Source: Methanolobus sp. UBA474 (GTDB lineage: Archaea > Halobacteriota > Methanosarcinia > Methanosarcinales > Methanosarcinaceae). From it: 32,870 nt of DNA. Positions 22,758 through 31,258 of the stretch are shown here, in pieces. A model generated the notes under the pieces. That model ran no database searches, was not told the origin of the DNA, and saw nothing but the letters and a program-made list of their open reading frames with translations. The stretch is from positions 1 to 32,870 of the forward strand of contig DANZ01000084.1 in NCBI GenBank assembly GCA_002501695.1. Reading direction: 5' to 3'. Every line of letters starts with the position of its first letter. The first letter of the stretch is position 1. Made by a program: the position numbers and the translations under genes.

Positions 22758-23141
22758 CTACATGTGGTCTATTGCATCCTGTATCCTGTCATCATCTGCC
22801 ACAAGTATTCCGTTCTCAAGTCGGACGTCACCTTTATTGATCAGCCATTGCTGGGTTCCCCATGACCCGTCGGCCAGTTTTCCGGTTATCTGTATGGAAT
22901 CATTCTCTGTCAGGTGTTCTATCCTGAAAGTGGAGAACTGGTTCTTGGGCCTGACCTTGATCCGGTAATAATCTTTAGCCCAATCACTCATGTTCCTTGC
23001 CCGTTCATACTGCTTTGCAGTGATGAGTGCCTTACCTTCTACAGTATCATGTAATTTATACAGTTTTCCCGCAGTTACTGCTGAAATTTCGCTCTTACCT
23101 GTACTTGATGATAAGGACCTAGGTACTCCGCCATATTCCAT
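22758..23141 (-). CDS. Uncharacterised 127-residue protein
   Basis: A soluble protein that I cannot assign. It has a Ser/Thr/Gly-rich N-terminal 22 residues, then a predicted helix around ITAKQYERARNMSDWAKDYY and a beta-rich C-terminal half with WGTQQWLINKGDVRLENG. No signal peptide, membrane helix or cysteine is present. GGGGAGACTATTAA before ATG 23141 is a strong ribosome binding site, and a TATA-like AGTTATAATAA lies about 45 nt upstream on the minus strand. Those signals and the protein-like composition support a real gene, with its own promoter, divergent from the MgtC/DUF4010 gene. Confidence 0.7.
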   Translation of the reverse strand: MEYGGVPRSLSSSTGKSEISAVTAGKLYKLHDTVEGKALITAKQYERARNMSDWAKDYYRIKVRPKNQFSTFRIEHLTENDSIQITGKLADGSWGTQQWLINKGDVRLENGILVADDDRIQDAIDHM

Positions 23142-23409
23142 TTAATAGTCTCCCCTGAATTGAAAAGATATGCTTTGCCATTATTATAACTCACGCAGAC
23201 CTATAGGACATGCACAAAAAAGCGCAAGCTGATATAATGTGTTCAGATCCAGAACCCATATCTCCCATAGAGTGTTATTGTGTATGTTATTTAAGTTTAA
23301 CTTGACAGGCAGATATTCAAGCGGGCCGCCTGTGTCAATGCCTGCGACTCCCGGAAACCTTTATCAATCCAAAAAGAAGTTGTATTTGATCATGTACGGA
23401 AAGATATGA

Positions 23410-24705
23410 ATGGTAGATATTGCATTAAGGTTTGGTCTGGATCCGCTCATAGTAGACTTTGTACAAAAGATAGTCATTTCACTGATGATAGGTATCCTCA
23501 TCGGTCTTGAGAGGGAGAGACTGAGGTCCGACATAAAAATATTCGCCGGTGTCAGGACTTTCACACTTACCTGTATAATGGGCATGCTGTCTGCGTTCCT
23601 TATAGACTATGCAGGACCTTCGATCCTCCTGATCACCACAGTATTCGTAGGAGTTACCTGCGTCTTCCTTGCATACAACATCAATATAGTACAGGGTAGC
23701 TCAGGCCTTACTACTTCCATATCCCTTTTTTGTACCTACCTCCTGGGAATACTTGTTGCTGCAGACCTGTTCGTTATTGCCATAGTCACAGCAGTGATCG
23801 TTACATTCCTGCTTATTGAAAAAAAGCCACTGCACTCCTTAGCCGAAAACCTGTCTGAAAGGGACATAATTGATGCTCTGCAGTTCGTAGCCATAACTTT
23901 TATCCTGTACCCGGTGGTTCCGGATGAACCGGTCTTTGGCATCATAAGCCTTAAATCAACGATACTGATCATTGTACTCATCTCCTCCATCAGTTTTGTC
24001 AGTTATGTGCTCCTAAAGAAAATAGGGACCAGGGGAGGAATAGCGTACTCAGGCTTCCTGGGCGGACTGGCAAGCAGCGGAGCAGCGATAATTTCCCTCT
24101 CCAACCTGTCAAAGAGGAGAGTGTCCCTGAGCGGCCATATATGTACAGGTGCACTGCTGACCATTGTATCAATGGCAATAAGGGACACTACTTTTGCTTT
24201 CCTCATCGATACTTCCGGAAAGATGGCGATCCTGATGATACCTCCCTTCCTTATAATGTCTGCAGTGACCCTCATGGTAGTATGGCGTAACAGGAGATCA
24301 ACGATCGTGAATGAGACCATAGACCTTAGATCGCCGTTTGCGATCATGCCGGCATTAAGTTTTGGGATCCTCTTCATGATAATAACACTGGTTGCGAACA
24401 TAGCCCAGAATTATGGCGGCCCCATGGGGATCTATGCAACAGCCATCGGAGGGATGGTAAGCAGTTCAGCTGTCACCGTCTCCATGGCATCGCTCGCGAT
24501 AAATGGCACTATTTCCTATCCCCTGGCCGCTCAGATCGCGGTTATGGCAGGGCTGATAAGCACTCTGGCAAAACCGATCTACATGAAACTAACAGGAGCG
24601 GACCAGCTCTTTCGCAAGGCCACGATCCACTTTATAATAATAACGATCCTTGGTGCAGTTTCGCTTCTTATATGGAGCTATTATGCGGCTTCTGTGGATA
24701 TGTGA
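23410..24705 (+). CDS. MgtC/SapB N-terminal plus DUF4010 membrane protein
   Basis: A 431-residue membrane protein with about ten to twelve hydrophobic segments. The N-terminal 140 residues fit the MgtC/SapB family: IGILIGLERER near residue 29, then KIFAGVRTFTL and a LTTSISLF stretch. The rest fits DUF4010, with GGLASSGAAIISLSNLS near 218 and GGMVSSSAVTVSMASLA near 355 as two related half-repeats. MgtC proteins influence magnesium homeostasis and ATP synthase in bacteria; the DUF4010 fusion has no proven function. A TATA-like CTTTATCAA lies 45 nt upstream, and the ribosome binding site (CGGAAAG) is weak. Confidence 0.85.
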   Translation: MVDIALRFGLDPLIVDFVQKIVISLMIGILIGLERERLRSDIKIFAGVRTFTLTCIMGMLSAFLIDYAGPSILLITTVFVGVTCVFLAYNINIVQGSSGLTTSISLFCTYLLGILVAADLFVIAIVTAVIVTFLLIEKKPLHSLAENLSERDIIDALQFVAITFILYPVVPDEPVFGIISLKSTILIIVLISSISFVSYVLLKKIGTRGGIAYSGFLGGLASSGAAIISLSNLSKRRVSLSGHICTGALLTIVSMAIRDTTFAFLIDTSGKMAILMIPPFLIMSAVTLMVVWRNRRSTIVNETIDLRSPFAIMPALSFGILFMIITLVANIAQNYGGPMGIYATAIGGMVSSSAVTVSMASLAINGTISYPLAAQIAVMAGLISTLAKPIYMKLTGADQLFRKATIHFIIITILGAVSLLIWSYYAASVDM

Positions 24706-24749
24706 TCGTGTATTTCGTCTGTGAAACCAATTGTGAGACAAAAATAAAT

Positions 24750-24789
24750 TTCTCTTTCCGATTAGAGAGAAGAGTATTACTAAAATACT
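24750..24789 (+). terminator. Two tandem small hairpins after the MgtC/DUF4010 gene
   Basis: TTCTCT (24750-24755) pairs with AGAGAA (24766-24771), and immediately after it AGTATT (24773-24778) pairs with AATACT (24784-24789). The AT-rich spacer has only short T runs, so this may be an mRNA 3' end or processing structure rather than a classic terminator. Confidence 0.35.
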
Positions 24790-24895
24790 ACTGATGCTAG
24801 TTTACTTCAGCCTTAAATAAAGTCAGATATCAATATAGGATTTACAGCATTTTACATTTTAGATTAAGTATGAGATGGGAAACGGGGTAACAGTA

Positions 24896-25891
24896 ATGGT
24901 AAGATTAGGTTACAAGATCGCTCCGGAACAGTACGCACCTTCCGAGATGCTCAGACAGGCGATCGCAGCAGAGGAGAACGGTTTTGATAGTATCGATGTA
25001 AGTGATCATTTCCATCCATGGAGTGAGGAAGGGCAGTCATGTTTCACCTGGAGCTGGCTGGGGGCTGCTGCTGTCAGGACGAAGAAGATAGAACTCGGGA
25101 CAGGCCTTACCTGTCCCATCTTAAGGTACAATCCCGCCATTATTGCCCAGGCAGCTGCGACTGTTTCTTCCCTGGCCGGGGGGCGAACCTACCTGGGTGT
25201 AGGGACAGGAGAGGCACTTAATGAATATCCGGTTACCTGCGAATGGCCTGAATACAAGGAAAGGCAGGAGATGCTGGCTGAAGCCATACATCTCATCAGG
25301 GAACTCTGGAGCGGAGAGAAGGTCAGTTTTGACGGTATGTACTACTGCACACAGGAAGCTAAATTGTACACTCTGCCTGCCCGGGATATTCCGATATATA
25401 TTTCCACCATGGTGCCCGAAAGCGCACAGTTTGCAGGGCATCACGGGGACGGCATGCTCACAGCAGGCGGTGCCAGCATGAAGGTTTACAAGCAGATACT
25501 GGAAAAGTTCGAAAGCGGAGCAAAACGCGCCGGCAAGGACGTAAGGAACATGCCCAGAGCAGTTGAGATCTTTGTGGCTTACGGGGACCACCTTGAAGGA
25601 TCAATGGAAAAAATGCATAAGTATTGGGCTGGCTCGTTCATTCCTGCGCTGTTCACCAATAAAATATATACGCCTGAGATGTCCCGGCAGAACGGTGAGG
25701 TCATAGGCGATGATATCCTGAAGCAGAAGGCCTGTATCTCATCAGATCCCGAGGAACATGCAAAGTACATCAGGCAGTATATAGATGTAGGTTTCACACA
25801 TATTTACATCCACTATGCAGGCCCCGATGAGATCCGCTTCATCAGATCCTATGCGGAGGATGTTTTCCCCCTTATCAGGGAGCATACCTGA
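24896..25891 (+). CDS. F420-dependent LLM-class oxidoreductase, glucose-6-phosphate dehydrogenase-like family
   Basis: A 331-residue TIM-barrel enzyme of the luciferase-like family that uses coenzyme F420. It matches mycobacterial F420-dependent glucose-6-phosphate dehydrogenase across its length: LGYKIAPEQYAP at the start, SDHFHPW (with the catalytic His and Trp), RYNPAIIAQAAAT, GVGTGEALNEYP (catalytic Glu) and AGPDE near the end. Residues that hold the sugar phosphate in the mycobacterial enzyme look poorly conserved in the 185-280 region, so the substrate may differ. ATG 24896 fits the family start and has GGGGT upstream; ATG 24875 adds seven residues. In a methanogen it would exchange hydride with F420. 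Confidence 0.85.
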   Translation: MVRLGYKIAPEQYAPSEMLRQAIAAEENGFDSIDVSDHFHPWSEEGQSCFTWSWLGAAAVRTKKIELGTGLTCPILRYNPAIIAQAAATVSSLAGGRTYLGVGTGEALNEYPVTCEWPEYKERQEMLAEAIHLIRELWSGEKVSFDGMYYCTQEAKLYTLPARDIPIYISTMVPESAQFAGHHGDGMLTAGGASMKVYKQILEKFESGAKRAGKDVRNMPRAVEIFVAYGDHLEGSMEKMHKYWAGSFIPALFTNKIYTPEMSRQNGEVIGDDILKQKACISSDPEEHAKYIRQYIDVGFTHIYIHYAGPDEIRFIRSYAEDVFPLIREHT

Positions 25892-25951
25892 TGAGCATGA
25901 AGGCTTTGTTCAGGCGGCAGGTTGCGGAGAATGTTATAAGGAGAACAGATC

Positions 25952-26671
25952 ATGAACAATTCACTTCAGATAGCCAGGATATTGGGCATACCCATTAAAG
26001 TGCATATATCATTCCTTTTCATACTTCCTTTCTTTGCATGGATGTTCGCCCTCCAGCCGGAACCTTATGGATTCGCGGGAACAGGGCCTGATATACTCCG
26101 GTATGCACTTGCCCTTGCAACAGCAATACTGCTGTTCGCTTCCGTGCTTGTCCATGAACTGGCCCATTCATACCTGTCCTTAAGATACGGGGCCAGTATA
26201 AGAGAAATATCCCTGTACCTGATAGGCGGGGTATCGGCGATCGAAGGTGAACTGACGGACCCTGTAAAAGAAGCTACCATGGCATTTGCGGGCCCGCTTT
26301 CCAGCCTGATCCTGGGAATCTTCCTGCTTGTTGTCAATTATCTTTTCAACCCGGCTGCAAGCACAGCAGAAGGTAATGTATTATTTATTATGATATTCAT
26401 CCTGGGATACATTAATGTGATCCTTGCGATGTTCAATCTTATTCCAGCGTTCCCGATGGATGGCGGAAGGATACTACGCGCTTTACTGGCAAGCCGCATG
26501 GGATTTGTGGAAGCGACAGAAAAAGCAGCAACTGTAGGCAAGATACTTGCCTTTGTTATGGGACTCATAGGATTGCTGATAAGCTTCTGGCTGGTGCTGA
26601 TAGCTATATTCATCTACATGGGTGCAAGCGGGGAAGAAAGGCAGGTAAAGAGCAGGTACAGCCGGTACTGA
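25952..26671 (+). CDS. M50 site-2-type intramembrane zinc metalloprotease
   Basis: A 239-residue membrane protease. The zinc motif H68-E-L-A-H72 lies in a hydrophobic segment, and the third ligand D170 is in NLIPAFPMDGGRILRA. About six membrane segments are visible. Many archaeal relatives carry C-terminal CBS domains; this one ends shortly after its last helix with a basic tail, so it is the minimal form. It would cut a membrane-bound regulator or signal-peptide remnant. AAGGAG lies 8 nt before ATG 25952. It follows the F420 enzyme by 60 nt on the same strand, so co-transcription is possible. Confidence 0.9.
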   Translation: MNNSLQIARILGIPIKVHISFLFILPFFAWMFALQPEPYGFAGTGPDILRYALALATAILLFASVLVHELAHSYLSLRYGASIREISLYLIGGVSAIEGELTDPVKEATMAFAGPLSSLILGIFLLVVNYLFNPAASTAEGNVLFIMIFILGYINVILAMFNLIPAFPMDGGRILRALLASRMGFVEATEKAATVGKILAFVMGLIGLLISFWLVLIAIFIYMGASGEERQVKSRYSRY

Positions 26672-26677
26672 GCAGTA

Positions 26678-27043
26678 TCACTCCGTCCAGTAAGGTTCAC
26701 ATTTATATTCTTCATAGAGGTCGCAAAGCCATTGCCTGTTACTGGCAAGAGGCCAGTTGGCACGGTCAAACCCAAGTGATCCTTCAAGGGTGCTCTTGTC
26801 AACGTTCAGGATAAAAATGCCATCCTCCCTGCGAAGCAAAAGTGATTTCCAGGGAACTGCAAATAACTTTTCAGCGATACCGAACAAGCCGCTGAATGTC
26901 AGCACGGCATATGCGATCCTGCCATACCGCAGGTCTATCATTATTTCCTTTATCTTACCAAGATCTTGTCCCTCAGGATCTATCACTTTCCTGTTGATCA
27001 TCCTGTCTGCAGACAGGATACCCTGCATATCAGTGGTTCTCAT
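26678..27043 (-). CDS. PRC-barrel domain protein
   Basis: A 121-residue protein with one PRC-barrel domain: an ILSADRMINRKVIDPEGQDLGKI start, an IMIDLRYGRIAYAVL strand pair and an FAVPWKSLLL close, typical of the family. PRC-barrel proteins bind RNA or protein partners (photosynthetic reaction centre H subunit, RimM), and stand-alone archaeal copies have been linked to cell division. GGAGTGAATC precedes ATG 27043. The C-terminal 35 residues hold two Cys and several aromatic residues. It is convergent with the protease gene, with 6 nt between them, and divergent from the radical SAM gene. Confidence 0.87.
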   Translation of the reverse strand: MRTTDMQGILSADRMINRKVIDPEGQDLGKIKEIMIDLRYGRIAYAVLTFSGLFGIAEKLFAVPWKSLLLRREDGIFILNVDKSTLEGSLGFDRANWPLASNRQWLCDLYEEYKCEPYWTE

Positions 27044-27414
27044 GATTCACTCCGGTTGATATATAAAGTTATAAGTAAGCGGTATAAGATCTATAAACTG
27101 CATTAAGCCCGGCTGGCCGATATGTATACTGGATATATCATCAGCGAGAGGGACGAGCGATATGGTAATGTGTCGTGGAAAGTTTGGTTTTAAGGATATA
27201 GACCCATGCAGAAACTGCTTCTGCAATTGTTAACAATACTGTTCACCCGCTATAGTAGTCCCCACTCCCCTCTCGCAATGAATTATCTATTTTTGTGGCA
27301 TATAAACTATTAAGAAATGATGTTACATCTGCTATAGATGTTTAAGAGAGAAAAACCACAAAGAGATAAATAATAGTATTACAAAACAAACTACATACAT
27401 TTCATTCATGGGTA
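27044..27414. other. 370-nt divergent gap with promoters and a possible structured element
   Basis: Several features lie between the PRC-barrel and radical SAM genes. TATA candidates are GTTTATAG on the minus strand near 27091-27098 for the PRC-barrel gene and CATATAAA at 27299-27306 for the radical SAM gene. GCGAGAGGG (27144-27152) and CCCTCTCGC (27268-27276) form a perfect inverted repeat that encloses 115 nt, with an inner hairpin GCAGAA/TTCTGC (27208-27224) and a 12-bp palindrome ATTGTTAACAAT (27226-27237). A short Cys-rich frame also lies inside. This could be an unannotated structured RNA. Chance repeats of this size are common, so support is modest. Confidence 0.35.
27162..27233 (+). 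CDS. Possible 23-residue Cys-rich micropeptide
   Basis: A frame from ATG 27162 reads MVMCRGKFGFKDIDP followed by CRNCFCNC and TAA. Five of 23 residues are cysteine, and the last eight form a CxxCxCxC cluster suited to metal binding. GAGGGACG lies 7-14 nt upstream as a poor ribosome binding site. It coincides with a possible structured region, so it may be a by-product of RNA pairing. I give it as a hypothesis. Confidence 0.22.
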   Translation: MVMCRGKFGFKDIDPCRNCFCNC

Positions 27415-28980
27415 GTGGATTATTTATTGTGGGGAGTTTATCTGAAAGTACATACTTACTCAGTGTGCCCTCTCTGCAGGGAATTGATCAATGCTGTCAT
27501 ATTCGAGGAGGATGGCAGGATGATCATGGAAAAAGCATGCGCTCTTCACGGTAACTTCAGGGAGGTATACTGGTCGGATGCTGAAATGTACAGGAGATTT
27601 GAAAAGTACTCACGTATCGGCTCCGGTCTTTTGAACCCCAACATAAGCTTTAATTCCGCTTGTCCTTTCCAGTGCGGATTATGCACATCCCACAAGACAG
27701 GCACCATCCTGGCAAATATAGACGTTACCAACAGATGCAATATGTCGTGCCCTGTATGCTTTGCGAATGCCAGGTCATCGGGGCGGATATATGAGCCGGA
27801 CAAGGAACAGATACGCAGCATGATGACCATGCTCAGGGATCAGCAGCCTGTACCTTGCTTTGCCATTCAGTTCTCAGGAGGGGAACCCACGGTACGTAAG
27901 GATCTTCCCGAGATCGTGGAAATGGCCAGAGACCTGGGGTTCGTGCAGATACAGGTAGCTACGAATGGCATTAAATTTGCCCAGAGTATCGCTTACGGGG
28001 AAAAAATGCTTCAGGCCGGGCTGCACACAATATACCTGCAGTTTGATGGAGTGACAGCGGAGCCTTACATAAAGATGAGAGGGTTCAACGCCTTTCCACT
28101 CAAACAGCGGGCTATCGAGAACTCACGCAAGGCAGGCATCCGCAGTATCACTCTTGTGCCCACACTCACAAAAGGAGTTAACGACCACCAGGTAGGAGAT
28201 GTGATAAGGTATGCCGTGGAGAATAGGGATGTGGTCAAGGGGGTTAATTTCCAGCCTATATCGTTCACAGGGCGTGTCCGGCAGGAAGAAAGGGAAATGA
28301 GCAGGATCACAATTCCAGACCTCGCAAAGCTCACCGAAGAGCAGACCGATGGGAAGATACCACGTGGTGCCTGGTATCCTGTGCCTTTTGTGGTGCCCAT
28401 ATCAAGGTTCCTTGCAAAGGCAAAGCATAAGCCTTTACCCGAAATGACAGTGCATCCTCACTGCGGGGCAGGCACCTATATTTTCGTGGATAATGGAGAC
28501 ATCATTCCCATTACGGAATTTGTGGACGTGGAAGGGTTCATGGAGATGATCGATGAGGCTTCCCTTGAGCTTGATCATGACAGCAGGAACCTGCTTGTGC
28601 TGGCAAATGTGCTGCGCAAGGTGCCTGGTTTTATAGACCACGACAAGGAACCCGGATCAGTGAACGTAACCAGGATGCTGCTCAACGTCCTGCGGGAAGG
28701 CGGGGAGAGCGTGGTAAAGCAGTTCCACAGGGAGAGCCTTTTCCTTGGCGCCATGCATTTCCAGGATATGTATAACCTGGACCTTGAAAGGGTACAGAGA
28801 TGCGGTATACATTATGCTACGCCTGAAGGAAAGATCATACCATTCTGCACCTATAATACGCTGCACCGGGAAAGAGTGGAAGCGAAATTCTCAAGACCTT
28901 ATGTGCCGGAAGAAGATGAGAACGTCGAAAGTGCGATATTAATGAATACTGCTACAGGTGATTCGGGAGTGTTAAGATGA
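27415..28980 (+). CDS. Radical SAM enzyme of the tetraether lipid synthase (Tes) type
   Basis: A 521-residue radical SAM protein. An N-terminal CPLC (C18, C21) suggests a rubredoxin-like metal site. CPFQCGLCTSH (C83, C87, C90, H93) offers a second cluster site, the radical SAM motif CNMSCPVC (C108, C112, C115) binds the SAM cluster, and C350, C463 and C478 with TPEGKIIPFCTYN mark the C-terminal cluster region. This order fits the MJ0619/MA_1486 family, shown to join archaeol lipids into tetraethers; MJ0619 was earlier reported as a pterin methyltransferase. Paralogues exist, so the substrate is inferred. The start is unclear: GTG 27415 is the first start codon, but GGGGAG at 27431-27436 lies 5 nt before an in-frame CTG at 27442. 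Confidence 0.82.
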   Translation: MDYLLWGVYLKVHTYSVCPLCRELINAVIFEEDGRMIMEKACALHGNFREVYWSDAEMYRRFEKYSRIGSGLLNPNISFNSACPFQCGLCTSHKTGTILANIDVTNRCNMSCPVCFANARSSGRIYEPDKEQIRSMMTMLRDQQPVPCFAIQFSGGEPTVRKDLPEIVEMARDLGFVQIQVATNGIKFAQSIAYGEKMLQAGLHTIYLQFDGVTAEPYIKMRGFNAFPLKQRAIENSRKAGIRSITLVPTLTKGVNDHQVGDVIRYAVENRDVVKGVNFQPISFTGRVRQEEREMSRITIPDLAKLTEEQTDGKIPRGAWYPVPFVVPISRFLAKAKHKPLPEMTVHPHCGAGTYIFVDNGDIIPITEFVDVEGFMEMIDEASLELDHDSRNLLVLANVLRKVPGFIDHDKEPGSVNVTRMLLNVLREGGESVVKQFHRESLFLGAMHFQDMYNLDLERVQRCGIHYATPEGKIIPFCTYNTLHRERVEAKFSRPYVPEEDENVESAILMNTATGDSGVLR

Positions 28981-29477
28981 ATGAAAGACAGGTTGAAAGT
29001 GTGATCATTGAAATCCCAAAAGGAAGTCGGAATAAATACGAGTACGATAAGGAAAAGAAAATGATCAAATTTGACAGGATGCTTTTCTCTTCGATGGTCT
29101 ATCCATGCGATTATGGCTTTTTCCCTGATACTCTGGCACTTGACGGCGACCCTCTGGATGTCCTGGTACTTACATGGGAACCTACATTCCCGGGATGTCT
29201 GATAGATGTACATCCTATTGCATTATTTGACATGGAGGATGATAAGGGACGGGATGAAAAGATACTCTGTGTTCCGGAGAGTGATCCGTTATGGAATCAC
29301 ATCGAAACCATAGAACAGGTCCCGCCTCACCTCTTAAAGGAGATCCCCCACTTCTTCGAGACATACAAACACCTGGAGCATAAGCATGTGGAGATCATTG
29401 GATGGGAAGGCCTTGAGACAGCAATGAAAGTACTCCGTGAAGCTAAGTCCAGATATAGAGAACAGAAAAGGGAATAG
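28977..29477 (+). CDS. ppa: Inorganic pyrophosphatase, family I
   Basis: A 166-residue soluble pyrophosphatase. Signature stretches are IEIPKGSRNKYEYD, YPCDYGFFPDTL and the metal-binding DGDPLDVLVL, followed by EDDKGRDEKI. It hydrolyses PPi to phosphate with Mg2+ and so drives biosynthetic reactions. The ATG overlaps the stop of the Tes-like gene (ATGA), so the two are co-translated. Prenyl-chain lipid synthesis and sugar-nucleotide formation both release PPi; the coupling here may serve lipid synthesis. Confidence 0.95.
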   Translation: MNERQVESVIIEIPKGSRNKYEYDKEKKMIKFDRMLFSSMVYPCDYGFFPDTLALDGDPLDVLVLTWEPTFPGCLIDVHPIALFDMEDDKGRDEKILCVPESDPLWNHIETIEQVPPHLLKEIPHFFETYKHLEHKHVEIIGWEGLETAMKVLREAKSRYREQKRE

Positions 29478-29578
29478 TTCTTGGATACGGTTATCAGGTA
29501 GTATTCTCACAGGCGGGATGAGACAGCAGGATACGGGGAACCACCGGCCTGCTATCCCCGCAATATCCCGGAGGCTGC

Positions 29579-31258
29579 TCAGAGATAGGTCTCTGTCACA
29601 TACCTGCGCATCATCCGGTGGGTATTGAAATAGTAGGCTATCATTCCGATGGAGTTCTTCATTACATTTATCCATTCATCCCGCCTGTCATAATACTCCG
29701 GGATGATGACATACTCCAGCTTGTAGTAGAGGTCATCAAGCTCCATGCTCTCAGTTTCCTCCCTGGGGCTATCCGTTCCGGGTGCCGGCCCTATGGCATA
29801 CCCTGTGACCCCGGGGACACAGCCCTCTATCCACCATCCGTCCAGTACGCTGAAGTTGACAACACCATTATGGGAAGCCTTCATGCCGCTTGTACCTGAA
29901 GCCTCGAAAGATTGTTTGGGGGTGTTGAGCCATACATCAACACCTGATATCATCTTCAGGGCAAGTTCCATGTCATAATTTTCCAGGAACGCGACCTTTA
30001 CGGTATCCCGGAGCTCTTTCATATACCCGAAGATCTCCTGGATTATCGCTTTCCCGACCTCATCCCTGGGATGGGCCTTGCCGGCAAAGATGAACTGGAT
30101 ATTCCCTTTCTCATTTACCTTCCTTAACCTTTCAAGATCAGAGAACACGAAAGCCGGTCTTTTGTATGCTGCCATACGCCGCCCAAAACCTATCGTCAGC
30201 GCATCATGGGAGAAGCCGATCCCTTTTTCCCTGTTGACATGGTCTATCAGGACCCTCTTGGCTTCCATGTGAGCCCTCCATATCTCGTCATTTGGAACGT
30301 TCCTTACCCTTACCAGTAGTTCGGGCTCGTTGGCCCAGCCGGGAATATAGCGGTCATAGAGTTCTCTGAACTGGGGACAGACCCATGTATAGGAGTGAAC
30401 GCCATTCGTGATGGAATTGAACTTATATCCGGGAAACATCTTCTCGGATACTTCCCTGTGCCTTTTAGTCACCCCGTTAACATGGTCGGAAAGGTTGAGA
30501 GCCAGGACCGTCATGTTCAGTCTGCCCCCGCTCTCGCCGAACTTATGCAGGAGCTCCATTGCATTACCGTCACCCATGACCTTTTCCACCATCTCAAAAG
30601 AAAATGTGTCATGACCGCTGGCAACTGGTGTGTGGGTTGTGAAAATGCAGATTCTGCGCACCTGGTCCTCATCCCCCCGGTACCTATGCAGCAATTCCAG
30701 GGTCATCAGGCTTGAATGGCCTTCGTTCATGTGGTATTTGATTATGGAAAAACCAAGTTCTTCCAGCAGCCTCACACCGCCTGTCCCGAGCACTATCTCC
30801 TGCATCAGCCTGTACTTTTCATCACCTCCGTAAAGGTAATGTGTAATTTGCCGATCCTGCGGAGAATTGTCTTCATCATCCGTATCGAGGAAGATCACAG
30901 GGATCATGCCTCCTGTGAAACTCCTGTGCACATACAGCCACCCTTTCACCTTTACATCCCTTCCTTCTATCCGGACCGTAACGGCAGCACTCAGGAGCTT
31001 CATGTGCTGTGAGGGAGACCAGTTCTGGATCTTCTCTGACTGCCTGCCGTTCTCATCTAGTTCCTGGTAAAAATAGCCATTGCGGTTGACCAGTGTCACC
31101 CCTACCAGAGGCAGGTTAAGCTCGGCACTGCTGCGTATCGTATCCCCGGCAAGTATGCCAAGCCCGCCGCTGTAGGTCGGAATTTCCTTTGCAAGTGCTA
31201 TCTCCATTGAAAAATAAGCGATCCTGTCCCTGCTCAGAATCTCCGCTAACTCATCCAT
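29579..31258 (-). CDS. glgP: Glycogen (alpha-glucan) phosphorylase, short GT35 type
   Basis: A 559-residue phosphorylase of the compact archaeal/bacterial type, well short of the 800-residue animal form. Visible parts are IAYFSMEIALAKEIPTYSGG at the N-terminus, KYHMNEGHSSL, FTTHTPVASGHD, ITNGVHSYTW, FGRRMAAYKRP and the PLP site in EASGTSGMKAS with K460 as the Schiff-base lysine. It splits alpha-1,4-glucan with phosphate to glucose-1-phosphate, which saves ATP compared with the hydrolases of the operon. GGGGAGTGGGTAA precedes ATG 31258. It is transcribed alone and convergent to the pyrophosphatase gene. Confidence 0.93.
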   Translation of the reverse strand: MDELAEILSRDRIAYFSMEIALAKEIPTYSGGLGILAGDTIRSSAELNLPLVGVTLVNRNGYFYQELDENGRQSEKIQNWSPSQHMKLLSAAVTVRIEGRDVKVKGWLYVHRSFTGGMIPVIFLDTDDEDNSPQDRQITHYLYGGDEKYRLMQEIVLGTGGVRLLEELGFSIIKYHMNEGHSSLMTLELLHRYRGDEDQVRRICIFTTHTPVASGHDTFSFEMVEKVMGDGNAMELLHKFGESGGRLNMTVLALNLSDHVNGVTKRHREVSEKMFPGYKFNSITNGVHSYTWVCPQFRELYDRYIPGWANEPELLVRVRNVPNDEIWRAHMEAKRVLIDHVNREKGIGFSHDALTIGFGRRMAAYKRPAFVFSDLERLRKVNEKGNIQFIFAGKAHPRDEVGKAIIQEIFGYMKELRDTVKVAFLENYDMELALKMISGVDVWLNTPKQSFEASGTSGMKASHNGVVNFSVLDGWWIEGCVPGVTGYAIGPAPGTDSPREETESMELDDLYYKLEYVIIPEYYDRRDEWINVMKNSIGMIAYYFNTHRMMRRYVTETYL

